Below, piece after piece: positions 1 through 10,102 of a stretch of 64,000 nucleotides of DNA. Source of the stretch: Stictocephala bisonia (Eukaryota; Arthropoda; Insecta; Hemiptera; Membracidae). Position numbers and translations under genes: made by a program. The stretch is taken from positions 310,001-374,000 of the forward strand of contig JAQJVL010000422.1 in assembly GCA_035578905.1 (NCBI GenBank), in the 5' to 3' direction. Position 1 is the first letter of the stretch. Each line of letters starts with the position of its first letter. Under the pieces are notes generated by a model, which saw only the letters and a program-made list of their open reading frames with translations, made no database searches and was not told the DNA's origin.

Positions 1-343
1 GTGTAATCATAAACTGTGCTGTTGTACCAATCGGAACGACAAAAATTAGTAGATTTAAATTTGTTACTTAGCAATAATTAGGTAACTAAGTGAAAAGAGC
101 AATGTTTCTCTGTTTACTTTAGATATTGATTTGTTAAAAACGTTCATAGGTTATCCGATAGGTAGTGCTAGTTGATGATAAAAGTACTTTTTTACCTTGT
201 ATAGGCACAGTTGTCGTTCTAATCGGCCGATACGTCACTAGTTGCAGTGCTGATCGGAATGACTTGGCACTTAACGTGTTAAAATAATGAAGTATTCAAT
301 TTACCTGGTCTTGGCCAGCACTGCTAGGAAAACGTATTATTAC

Positions 344-466
344 CTTTGTGAAAGTTGGGGTTGGCACCTTGTTGCAGGAGGAATTCCACGATAGTTGGAT
401 TTGCCATGGAGCAGGCATACATGAGAGCTGTCCATCCTCCCTTCAGAGGTTGGTTCACTGTTATGC
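344..466 (-). CDS. Gasz: GASZ/ASZ1-like ankyrin protein, exon 2
   Basis: Internal coding exon of 123 nt. On the minus strand it begins after a consensus acceptor (TTTTACAG, 474-467) and ends at AAAG|GTAAT (donor GT at 343-342). With the one base carried over from exon 1 it encodes 41 residues that include GWTALMYAC and IVEFLLQQGANPNF, a canonical ankyrin repeat. The preceding GITVNQ segment completes a helix pair begun in exon 1. Known family: GASZ (ASZ1) is a germline protein with ankyrin, SAM and transmembrane parts; it sits on mitochondria and nuage and supports piRNA biogenesis. Inference: the order 'short helix pair, GI-V spacer, GW-LMYA ankyrin repeat, GAN' matches the GASZ N-terminus. 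Both flanking introns are phase 1, so the frame is maintained. The next exon lies left of the window. It could instead be another ankyrin protein. Confidence 0.72.
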
Positions 467-735
467 CTGTAAAATATATGATTATCATTTGACAAAAATG
501 TACGTAAAACTGTTTAAAATTTACATATATTTTACTAGATAACCCTACATTAATGTCAAATAGAGTGTGATGGAAAAGTCCCAGAACTGATTTTTTTTTT
601 AGGGAGAGGCCGATCTCCTTTTTAACCTTACTATGCCCATTCCTCATAAACTATTGATATGTGCAAGGAACTTATTCAGACAGAGTAAGGGAGCGAACCA
701 GTACAGTAGAATGTGAATATTACTGATAAATCTTC

Positions 736-822
736 CAGTCTAGGCCGGATTTGAACCAGCACTATCTCTAACACAAGCTCAAAGTCCTGACGCCTTGGAC
801 CGCTCGGCCACTGGCTCGCTCA
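736..822 (-). repeat. tRNA-Leu/Ser-like sequence (SINE head or tRNA pseudogene)
   Basis: On the minus strand the sequence has a tRNA-like A box (TGGCCGAGCGGTCCAAGG) and, about 50 nt later, a B box (GGTTCAAATCC), with a long variable-arm spacing typical of class II tRNAs. The acceptor ends do not pair convincingly. No poly(A) tail is obvious, so it is called a SINE fragment or tRNA pseudogene rather than a functional tRNA. Confidence 0.55.
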
Positions 823-1510
823 GATTAATAGGTTTTTAACCATTACTTATAAAGCAGTGAGATTTGATTTATCAATATTACTTATAAAGATCTACTTTAG
901 TAATCAATTGTCAGGTTTTTATCTCATCAGGGGGCCAGCCCAAAAAGAGTTATAAGAAAATCTTAAATAAGAGCATAGATCGAGTTGTACATCAAATTAA
1001 AAATTTTTAATAAGAAAATACAATGCCGCACAGAGACTTCAAAAGGTTATACCTATGAAAATGGTGGCTGTATAAATTTACAATCTTGAGCTTGATAAAC
1101 AATTGGTCTGTTGAACCACTTTGTGTTAAAACTGTAACTTGTAAAACATCTATAAACTGCCAAAAACTATTTTTAAAAGCAGATCTCAATAGTTATTACA
1201 TCTCTCCCATTTAAACGTTTTTAAATAAATAATTATATTAGTTTCTATGTTACTGAATATTAAATTACATAAAAAATAATAGCTTCAGAGAATAAAAGGA
1301 CTTTTATGAACAAATGACCATTATTATGAACTCTGGCACATTGTATCAATTACTATCAAGGATTAATAACCAATAGGCAACTAATTAAATTTAGTTATTT
1401 TATTAAAATTTAAATTTAAGAAACGATAAAAAATATATTTATGTTAATAATTTGTTTAAGTTACAAACATGAAACTGCAGATACAGATGTTTTACTCAGC
1501 TTTAAGTTTT

Positions 1511-1689
1511 TATAGGACATACTTCACCACAATATAGGACATACTTCACCACACTATAGGACATACTTCACCACACTATAGGACATACTTCACCACACTA
1601 TAGGACATACTTCACCACACTATAGGACATACTTCACCACACTATAGGACATACTTCACCACACTATAGGACATACTTCACCACACTAT
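1511..1689. repeat. 22-bp minisatellite, about 8 copies
   Basis: Eight head-to-tail copies of the unit actataggacatacttcacc plus ac, with the period fixed at 22 bp. Only the first junction differs (aatatagg). The near-perfect identity implies recent expansion. It lies in intron 1 of the GASZ-like gene. Confidence 0.95.
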
Positions 1690-2864
1690 GTGGACTTCAA
1701 AACCTCCACATAAATCTAACAGAGTGTATTTTCGTTTACTGTGCTCAAAGAGCTAATAATACCAATGTAATTGAATTCTATGAAGTAAGTTTCTATTGTA
1801 AGTCTTCTCACAGGCAGTAGATATTAAGCTTCTCTTATGGCATGGTGAATTAATAAACAATTAAATAGCCTTTTATTGTCATATAAAATGTTATATTCAT
1901 TGAGAACGTCATAGGTTGCCGCTTAATAGCTAAGTCTATATTAAATGAAAATTAATTGCAAAGCATTCAGAAGGATTCATTATACTAAAAACATTTCAAA
2001 ATAAAAGATGTCAAAAAATGATATGAGACATGTTGAAAAATTCATCATTGCTATATAAAGGGTTTTTAAGAAGCTAACTGTAAAAATGTTGAGAAAAAAC
2101 AATTTTGGGTAATTTTGAATTAAATGACATACCTTACCATAGGTTCTATTTTACTTTAATGTAATAACTATTGACTGACTTGTTCAATCTACAGCAGAGC
2201 AACAACTCAATCCATATCTAAAAATAGATTGAAATAATGAATAATAAGCACTTCTAACGCAGTTTTTCTTTAATACAAACGGCGAGTCTTTAATCATAAA
2301 AATAACTTTAGATAATTTTGAGAGCTAATGAAATCAATCTGGGGACCCCATGTTAAATTTTTGTCTACATTGGCACCTAAAAATTTTACTTTATCTTTAT
2401 AATTATGTGACAAAATATTCTGACCAACTTTTTTAAGAGAGAAAATCATGTTTTGTATCTTGTCCTCATTTCTAATAATTGTTCATAAGAATAATATAAT
2501 TCTTGCTCAGTAATATGAGTGTTTAAAATGTTTCAGTAGTCAAATGAACAGTATACATATCTTTGTTCACGGCACGTAGTTTTGTTCAGTTGAACTTGAA
2601 TTTAATATGCATTTATATTAAGTTTATGTTAAATTCAATGATATTTTAAAAATTATCGTGATAAAAAAGACTGTAAACAAAATTATAAAGTGATCATAAT
2701 TTGTTGTGACCATAATTTGCTGTGTACGGTGTTAGTAGATTTGTCTTCTTTGGTAATTTTTCTGATGCCTTATCCTTTATATTACATTAATTACTGGGCA
2801 GTATTCTACAACCTAACCTCATATCTTACATTCGTATAACAATTATTTTACTCTTACTTCATAC

Positions 2865-2961
2865 CTTTTGCAAGAACACTTTTGATGCCTTCAAGGTCCC
2901 CTCGAATGGTCGCAAGTCGTAGATCATGTAGATTTTCTATAAATTGTGATTTTTCCTCCAT
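2865..2961 (-). CDS. Gasz: GASZ/ASZ1-like ankyrin protein, first coding exon
   Basis: Start codon ATG at 2961-2959. It is followed by 32 codons and one extra base up to the donor AAAG|GTATGA (GT at 2864-2863). The peptide begins MEEKSQFIENLHDLRLATIR and continues GDLEGIKSVLAK, a typical first ankyrin helix pair. Splicing to 466 gives a phase-1 junction reading LAK-G-ITVNQ, with no stop or frame change. That is strong internal evidence that the two exons belong together. No signal peptide is seen. The gene is transcribed leftward and only its 5' coding part is in the window. The ATG is the only plausible start in this exon; an upstream untranslated exon cannot be excluded. The gene name is inferred from architecture, not from a search. 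Confidence 0.68.
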
Positions 2962-4133
2962 TTTACTGCTTTTTATTTAAAAGTGGTCGATATTTACTCA
3001 ACAATAACTGGAAACATTGCCAAATTAACATTTTTATTGAAGTCATTAACATGTTCACTGCGTATCTTATACTGGTCACATCTAGAACTCTGTTACACCG
3101 TTGTAACCTCTGACAAACACTTACAAAATCTTTGACTGGTGGGTTGTTATTGCGTTTAAAGGTAAACAGATTACATTCCTGCGTTTATCAGTAGCGGGGG
3201 GACCTAGTGTTAATGCCTGTTCTGAGTAAGGGTCAGTTGGAGTGGATGTGAGATGCAGTTATCATTCCGCGTGTTTCCGTTGTTAATTCTTGGGCGAATA
3301 GCTGAACATATAAGAGGAACAAGGTGTTCAATTGATATAAATGATGAAAGAATCAATGGTGGAAATTAAAGAGAAAAACGATTTAGTGTGCCACTCGAAT
3401 AAGCGAGTAAAGGTGAAACAATATTACTGTATGTAGTGCCCTGATAACCAGGTTTATGCCCGACACTTACGATTAAATTGGAATCTAAATAGAACTTAAA
3501 AATAGAATAAAAAATAGAGAAATATAAACAACATGCTACAACACTTATAGAACCAATGTTGCATATAATACTGTGAATGTAAGATTTGAGTCTATAGGGA
3601 ACTAAAACATACATGACCAGACAAAATCGAGTAAATTTCGACAGGCTGCTTCAATATTTACAGCGACAACATGTGAATCCATTAAAAAAATTTAATACTT
3701 GAAAATGTTTGATGTAAAATTATAAATAAACAGTAACCTATAATTTAGTACATCAATGTAAATAATCGTTGAGATCGTAGTGCCGAGTGGATGTTACACC
3801 CGTGTATCAGGACCAGAAATGTGAGCGTGTGACACCCACGTAACAAACTTTAACGTCATTTCCGACTTGAAGGAGATAATTTGAAATGATTTCAATCCTG
3901 ATTTCTTTATTCCTACAGCAAAAGGAAAGTGAAAGAAAAATAAAAAAAACTCCGCACCTGGGTGACAAACTCAAACTGTCAAATTTCAAATAGGTTTGAA
4001 CAAATATTTTTTTTGGAAAGTTGATCAGAGGAGGACAGCAAATAGAACCTGAATCACTTGATTTATGTTATTATAATACGCAGTGAACGTGTTAAGGGGA
4101 ATAAGAATGAAATAATATGACAGCCATGATGCA
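2962..4133. other. Upstream region of the GASZ-like gene, no gene seen
   Basis: The promoter and 5' UTR of the leftward gene should lie just right of 2961. I see no convincing TATA box. The remaining sequence is AT-rich with no frame that looks coded; the open frames near 3366-3614 and 3807-3989 show no recognisable domain. Confidence 0.35.
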
Positions 4134-4901
4134 CAGTAGAACTCCAATAATCCAAACTCAAACTATCCGAATTGCTTTCAGAATGTCATAAAAGAAATCT
4201 TACAATCTTCAGTTTTTCAATTTTGTTCTGAAAAAAAAAAACAACTGAAAGCATACAACAACAAAGAGTAGTGGTTTTAATCCTTATAAAGATAAACCAT
4301 ACATACATATGTATCACAATAAATAACACATAATACACCAATAGGGATAATGAATTGTCTACTCATGCTATTGTCCTTCCCTCTGACTAACGGATGCGCG
4401 ACCTGGCTGCCAAAAAACATAGAAGACATTCAAAAAAAAAACATAGAGCATGTTTAACTAAGATGTTTGGCAAGCAATATTTTTTTTTTTTTTTTTTAAC
4501 TTTACTCGCCAGTTCACATGGGCCTGCAGGCCTGTGCGTCAACTTTATTCAACGAGTGAAGTACTGACCGTTGGCTCAGTGGGGATTCGAACCTTGGACC
4601 TCGCCCTCCGCAGTCCGAAGCCTTAGCCACTTAGCCACCATGCCAGCTCAGTGCGTAGTAACATTTGTTTACAGGATAGTACGTAAATACACATAATAAT
4701 ACACTTTAATATGTAATTATACTGTAATTAATTATATAATAAATATCCTTTTTCATTTAAAATGTTGTTTGATATCCCAATTCAATATATATGCATTTAA
4801 TAACATGCAGTAATTAAATAAAATGGACTGCTTTTAGACAACAATTTGATTATCCGAATAGGGTCTGTTCCCAATTGATTCGGATGATTGGAGTTCTACT
4901 G
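4134..4901. mobile_element. pogo/Tigger-like non-autonomous DNA element
   Basis: The ends are inverted copies of cagtagaactccaat followed by atccgaa (left 4134-4163; right complement ending 4901). This end type is classic for pogo/Tigger elements of the Tc1/mariner superfamily. The right side is flanked by TA; the left flank reads CA, so the target duplication has decayed or the end is off by a base. No transposase is visible inside. A SINE (4480-4655) is nested within. Confidence 0.65.
4480..4655 (-). mobile_element. tRNA-derived SINE with poly(A) tail
   Basis: On the minus strand there is a tRNA-like head (A box TGGTGGCTAAGTGGCTAAGG, B box GGTTCGAATCCC). About 90 nt of body follow, and it ends in an A17-18 tail (T run at 4480-4497). 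No clear target-site duplication was found. It is nested in the pogo-like element and therefore younger. Confidence 0.8.
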
Positions 4902-6004
4902 TATATGAATCAAACTTGGGCTTCGGACTACCAACTTGAAACAAATTTGGGGAAACGCTATCAGAAAAGTCAAGCCAAATTGGCATCCACATTTTAGATT
5001 TAATGCATCTTTGATCTTTATGTTAAGTAGTTACCATATCACTTTGGACAATGAACAGTGTTCTGGCTCCTGTCCAGGAAATGAGTGTGAATTGTCATCT
5101 TAATGGTAATGTTCCTGAAAAGTAGTGTCCAACCAAACTGAGGCAAGTAACATTAACATGATTTTTTAAAGACTGTAGCCTTTAAAATATGTTTTAATAT
5201 AGTCACAAATCTAGCCTTTGACACTTTTTAGTATACAAATTGCAATTGGATCAGTAAAATAGTGTTGTTTTATGTAAAATCAATTGCCACTTTAAAGTAC
5301 TCTGTTTCCTCAAGAACTACAAGCTCAAAGTTTTAATCCCCACTTAGCTGACATCTAGCTATTTATTTGTTAAGTTATATACGCACAAACCCAAGTTTAC
5401 CACCTCTGAAGATTTACCGTATTGTGTTCAATCATAATAACGTTCAAATATGTGTCGGACACATGCGTTTAGCTGCATATTTATATGGTTGATTTGTACT
5501 TTTCAGGACATTGAAGTATTTTGAAAAAAATTTGCTTCATAAGTAGTAATTGATTTATAGTGACTATTTTAAAAATATTGTTAAACACTTTAAAAGTAAA
5601 ATCCATTTATGTACAGAATAACCCAAGTGGCAAATGCATTTTTGCTGGTTAATTTGCTTATGTTATAAGCGTTTAAGTTTAAGTTTATGTTATGCTTATG
5701 TTATCTTATTCTAACAAGTTTTATAAATTTATGTCTCAGTCATATTTAATCTTATAATCTAATTTGTTTAAACATGGCATAAATTATATCAAATTAAGTA
5801 ACTGATGTTTACAAAAGAATATAAGACTTTTAATGCTATGTATTTTTCATATAAAACTTACAATTATGTATATTGTATTGATCATTGCATTGATAATAAA
5901 TACATTAAATGAAAGAACAACTCAAACAGTTTTGTTTGTTAGTGCCTGTGCGCAATGTTTCCCCCACCATCCGTTAGAACATGGGACTTGTGAACAGAAG
6001 CTTT
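4902..6004. other. AT-rich spacer
   Basis: No gene, RNA or repeat boundary recognised. The open frame at 5833-6087 runs into the Penelope-like fragment to its right and shows no domain. Confidence 0.4.
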
Positions 6005-6120
6005 TATTACTAATAACTAAAGGTAATAACCGCATCAAGGTGTTATTTACAGTATGTACATCACTAAACGTTTCGCCCATGCTGTGATGTGGCATCCTCA
6101 GTGGTACATATCGCGGACTT
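6005..6120 (-). mobile_element. Penelope-like terminal-repeat fragment (left arm)
   Basis: About 115 bp present again in inverted orientation at 6630-6785. Shared blocks include aaggtgttattta, tgtgatgtg and cgcggacttta. On the minus strand it contains a hammerhead-like core. Penelope-like retroelements carry hammerhead ribozymes in terminal repeats that can be direct or inverted, so this is inferred to be such a repeat. No Penelope protein is visible next to this copy. Confidence 0.45.
6070..6101 (-). ncRNA. Hammerhead-ribozyme-like core
   Basis: Minus strand: CUGAGGA (6101-6095, fits the CUGANGA consensus), then stem II with GCC-a-CAU pairing AUG-GGC around loop CACAGC, then GAAAC (6074-6070). 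Stem III would be the palindrome ACGU followed by the cleavage triplet GUU. Stem I pairs imperfectly (one mismatch). The inverted copy at 6690-6760 restores the stem I partner (UGGUG) but has lost the core, which suggests an ancestral functional motif. Confidence 0.5.
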
Positions 6121-6629
6121 TAACTCCTCGCATGGCCTTGCCTGCGTGGTGGTGGGTGGGAGGGGTGGCAGGGTAGTGTTATATGCTCCGTCCTGAAAAC
6201 ACTCCGACTGACTCTGACTCACCAGCAACAACATCCTTTTTGAGAACCGTATCGACAATAACAACTAACCCAATTTTTTATAAACTGTTATTATAAAAAT
6301 AAACTACTTAAGTAATATTATTGCAGTCGTTTTAAATGAAGTAGATAAAGAAGCAGTCAATAATAATGTGTTTCTTTTGCTTGTGAAATTAACATACTTT
6401 CTGACCTTCCATAAAAATATAGTTACCTCAATATATTTAATGTTTTCAACTTATTTTACTTTTCCCCATACATTTTTAGCTCTCAAATAGTCAAGTTTAC
6501 TCGATATAGAGCCAAGGAAGAAGTTTTGGCACCTTCATTACAGTGGCGAGTGTGTAAATGCAACCCGTAACACAGATTATGGTTGTTAAATGAGCGGGTA
6601 GTAGTTTGTTTCTGCGCGCCGCAAAGCTA

Positions 6630-6785
6630 AAGTCCGCGATCTGTATACCTGAGACAGTGGACGATCTCATAGTATCTGGAGTCTCAGAGATACCACTGTG
6701 ATACCCATAATGTCACATCACAGTATGGGCAAAATGTTTGGTGATGTAAATACTATAAATAACACCTTGACACAGTCGTTACCGG
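6630..6785 (+). mobile_element. Penelope-like terminal-repeat fragment (right arm)
   Basis: Inverted counterpart of 6005-6120. The hammerhead positions are degraded here: CUGUGAU in place of CUGANGA and CAAAAU in place of GAAAC. The stem II sequence (tcacatcacagtatgggc) and the flank aataacacctt are retained. Confidence 0.45.
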
Positions 6786-7083
6786 AAGTTTTAGTTTGTA
6801 GTAATGACACCGGCCGCTTAAGCCTACATAATAAGATAGAAGCTTTTATTGTTTTGTAGTAGGTTTATAAAGACTGAATCTGTAGAAACTGTGCAATTTT
6901 TGTTCTGGATTAATTTTTTTGTGTTCCTCCAAGATATAATAGTAGTTGCATATGGAATAACAAATTTAAAAAATGGCTGCCTTTGAAAAGGGAAGAGTAG
7001 GGGACAACCAAAGGTTAGTGGTCAGCAGAAAATTGACTGACCTTTCTTTTTTTGAAAAGCCATTATAACTAGTACTTCCTATC

Positions 7084-7410
7084 TTGATACTAAACAACTA
7101 TTGCTATTGCCTCAACTGGAAGAAGATGAACTACAGAACTACATTTGGCCGCAAGATGGTGCATCCCCTCACTGACATAACTCAATACGCCAATGGTTCA
7201 AATTGGCCGCAAAGGGCCTATCTACAGAGCTTTCCGACACAATATGATTTCTACCTTTGGGGCTTCATAAAGGATTTTGAGTATGTCCCTTCACTACCAG
7301 CTGACACATTAATTAAAATTTGGGAAGAACTGAGATATCACATTGATCTGTACCATGTGATAAATGGTGCTCACATTGAACTCTTAAAACTTGTACATAA
7401 ACAAAACTGA
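7084..7410 (+). pseudogene. Tc1/mariner-superfamily transposase, C-terminal remnant
   Basis: The last ~70 residues read DFYLWGFIKD, then EYVPSLPA, then ending GAHIE. This is the standard C-terminal block of a large insect Tc1/mariner-type transposase family (FLWGFIKD, VPPLPVTL, VTNGAHIEHL). Upstream, in another frame near 7095-7165, LPQLEED and WPQDGASPH correspond to the catalytic 'QQDGAPPH' block, so at least one frameshift separates the second catalytic Asp from the C-terminus. The N-terminal half is not found. Dead copy. Confidence 0.7.
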
Positions 7411-7745
7411 GCTGCTGTTTAATTTGATGTATTAATTATAATAATAAGTTTTATGTGACATCTATAAAGGATTAAAAGTCCTACATTATTTTGTAAATAC
7501 CCTGTATAACTTTGGACATGGCAATTATATTTATAGTTTAATTAATAGCTCAATTTTTTGCTATTTTGGTTAGAAAACTAAGCTCAAGAAAAACAGAGTT
7601 GGGTACTTTCTCTTGATGATGGAAACTAGCCTAAGGGTTTTGCATGTAATAAGTTGTATTAAAAAAATAGTTGTTTCTATTAAAAATCGTTTATTGATCT
7701 TTTAAACATTTTAATATGGAGTGAAACGTTTATTAGTATTCATCA

Positions 7746-7865
7746 TGGGCGCCGCCAGGAAATTGTCCCAGGGAGGGCAATAAGTTCCAGGGGCTTTGGG
7801 GGTATGGAATACCCCCAAAACGGTGGGGGGGTTCGGGAGGGTACTCCCCCAGAAAATTGTTAAAA
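7746..7865. repeat. G-rich dispersed-repeat fragment
   Basis: A short GC- and G-rich block (gcgccgccaggaaattgtcc, later gggggtatggaataccccc with internal hairpin) in AT-rich surroundings. It resembles the end of a dispersed repeat. A related G-rich phrase (cccagggggaccaat) occurs near 8942, but the pair does not form convincing terminal repeats. Confidence 0.4.
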
Positions 7866-8059
7866 TTTTAAGGTATCTAATGGGGTTCTATGCTATCTAA
7901 GCATCACATTTTTCTCACAAAAAAATTTGATATATTTTTGAGATGAGATTATAATTTGACGAATGTTAAAGTTTAATTTTGAAAATTCAAACTAACTTAT
8001 TAGCATAAATTTAGGTATTATTACCTGCTTCTTATTATCCAGAACTGTGTTTTTACCGT

Positions 8060-8094
8060 ACTAGTTTCGGCTCTATAGAACTATCATCAGCGGC
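8060..8094 (-). ncRNA. Type I hammerhead ribozyme motif (Penelope-type, minimal stem III)
   Basis: Minus strand, 5' to 3': stem I half GCCG, CUGAUGA (8090-8084), UA, stem II GUUC/GAGC closing loop UAUA, C, GAAAC (8068-8064), then UA, then the triplet GUA at the cleavage position and stem I half CGGU. Every invariant core base is present and stems I and II pair fully. Stem III is the palindrome ACUAGU, too short to be stable as a monomer, as known for Penelope-type hammerheads that act as dimers. It lies just downstream of a Penelope-like coding remnant on the same strand, where such a ribozyme is expected. Confidence 0.72.
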
Positions 8095-8219
8095 TTTGTC
8101 CTATTGGAGTCATTATATTATAAAAATTATACATGTACACACACGAACACTAACACACGACGAAAAACTATTTAACGAGTGTTGTTTCTTTTTTGTCTTG
8201 TTTGGGATCGGGACAATGT

Positions 8220-8510
8220 TATTTTAAATTAGTTTTCTAAAACCTGTCCCATCTGTCTGATTTAAGAACTCGGACTATTGGATTTTACAGACATCTCTGC
8301 TGTTATATCTGCTACTATTTATGGTTTTATCCACAAGTATATTATGCGTTCTATTGCATACCGTAATAACACCTTCATTTTTTAGGCATTTGTTTAGCTG
8401 GACTATGGAGTATATGGCGGTGGCTGTATTCAGTACATTACATGTATACTTTAAACTTTGTTCATTGGAGTTTGTATTTGGGATGTTAATTTGATTTTTT
8501 AAAGAGACCT
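8220..8510 (-). pseudogene. Penelope-like element RT to GIY-YIG linker remnant
   Basis: On the minus strand, decayed frames read SLKYTCNVLNTA, NKCLKNEGVITV, then NSRDVCKI and QTDGTGFRK. These resemble the Penelope-like segment that leads into the GIY-YIG endonuclease ('SGVYKI...C' and 'GQTGRxFxxR'). In-frame stops and shifts are present and the RT domain itself is not seen. The hammerhead motif 130 bp further downstream on the same strand supports the assignment. Without that neighbour, similarity alone would be weak. Confidence 0.5.
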
Positions 8511-8539
8511 TATTTTAAATAACAAATATGTCAATGATT

Positions 8540-10100
8540 TGACTGTTTAGGACTTTAAAAAAAATGGGACTATGTAAATAATACAAACATGTATTGTGTA
8601 GCCCGACTGACCAAAGCTTTACATAGTAAAACGTCGTCTTTTGCACTTCTAGTTCTACGCGCACCTAGCTTCATGCAGACACCAATTAGATGTAGATCGG
8701 AAAACGGCCGGTAGAGACCATCTCATGAAGTGAAAATTCTGAACAACTGCCTGATTAGTGGCGCAGCCAGCCGGAGATATGCGACTGTTCAAATCGTACA
8801 AGAACAAGATATAAGTGTTATAACTGATGCCAACAAAATGTAATGATACTGAAATGAAATGTTGCTAAAATACAATATTTAAAATTGTTTTTAGTAGATT
8901 TATTCAGTTTGAATATTTTAATTTTTTTATTTGTTAATTTTCCCAGGGGGACCAATAACCCCCACTGGCCACTTATATCAAAAAAGGTATCCATGTTTGA
9001 TATAAGTGTTCTAGACAAGAGCTGATAGAAACAGCAGCAACAAGAAATAATATGACAAACAGTAAACCTACTGTACTAAGCAATTTGATTACACTGCACT
9101 TATACAAAACACAAAATACGTGATACGAGTACGGTGCATTTATACTTTAATTTTCTGATTATTTTAATAAATTGTAATCATAATAACAAATGGAAAGTTT
9201 ACGTTCCAGTAATTAGTTTTAGACCAATGAACTTCACCTGGTAATTACATAGTAAGTGTTACAAGATGCATATATAATCTGTTAACACTAAACAAGATCT
9301 CAGGTTTGTTTGTACTATTTCTTCTGGATTTAAAATGTTACCAAAGAAAATCAGTTACATTTTGTAATTAATAGATATCGTTTTAAACCTCTATTATTTA
9401 TAAAAACTCTAATTTGTTTATAAAAGTGCTACTAACAAAGAGAATGTTCTCAGTGAAGTTTTGGTCATTTGTAAGCATTTCATGGAGGGAAACAACTCTT
9501 GGTACTCACAGAGGTCTAAATGTAGGTGAAGTGAAGGTGGACCAGCTGTTGTGTGGACGTTGGGAAGTAAGACAGACAGACTCAGACCGGCTGGCAGCTT
9601 CCCAGATGACCACATCTCAAAGAATAGACCTGCCTGTCTGTCTCTGTTATTCCGTAAATGCCAAAATCCAGCACAGGTGACCTGGTTAAAAATAAAATGT
9701 TTGTCACTCTGCCAACTGGCATCATCCTTATTTTGGACTTCTTAATTGTGTTTTCCATTGATCCTCACTTTTTATACTTGGAAATGTAAGCGCGTTGTGG
9801 ATGCACAGTTATTTACTCTGCTATGCTAGAATAATTTATTTCTTGAGACTTTAGTTGTATTCTAGATTAGAAAGTCTGGTAATCTTTATCTGGTGTATTT
9901 GATTGGTTTCAGCTATATTGGCACAACATTCTTCGGGACAATATCTTGAATTTCACAGTCCTTATACAAACAATAGTTACCATTTACAATAGTAGCTATT
10001 CAAACACTGAATAATACGTGTCAATAATTGATTGTAACCATATTTAGTACTTGAAGAAATTTATCCACCTTTATAAAGCCATAAAAATCATGTATGTACA
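8540..10100. other. AT-rich spacer
   Basis: No recognised gene. A slightly GC-richer patch at 9470-9690 carries open frames on both strands (88 and 65 residues) with no domain and no paired splice sites I trust. Confidence 0.4.
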
Positions 10101-10102
10101 CA

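Larger units (their letters stand above)
467..2864 (-). other. Intron 1 of the GASZ-like gene
   Basis: About 2.4 kb between the two ankyrin exons, bounded by GT (2864-2863) and AG (468-467) on the minus strand. It is AT-rich and carries a tRNA-like SINE head (736-822), a stretch near 965-1060 resembling the 'cgacttgtacatcaaatta' repeat family seen at 36.0 and 37.0 kb, and a 22-bp minisatellite (1511-1689). I see no further exon in it. Confidence 0.6.

Noticed and set aside
1..343. Further GASZ exon left of the ankyrin exon
   Set aside because: Only a 19-nt AG...GT interval (about 305-325, minus) is bounded by splice-like sites, and it does not encode the expected next ankyrin segment.
736..822. 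Functional tRNA gene
   Set aside because: A and B boxes fit, but acceptor and anticodon stems do not close well. More likely a SINE head or pseudogene.
9414..9745. Possible exon with open frames on both strands
   Set aside because: A little GC-richer than its surroundings and with donor-like sites, but no domain and no consistent pair of splice sites.
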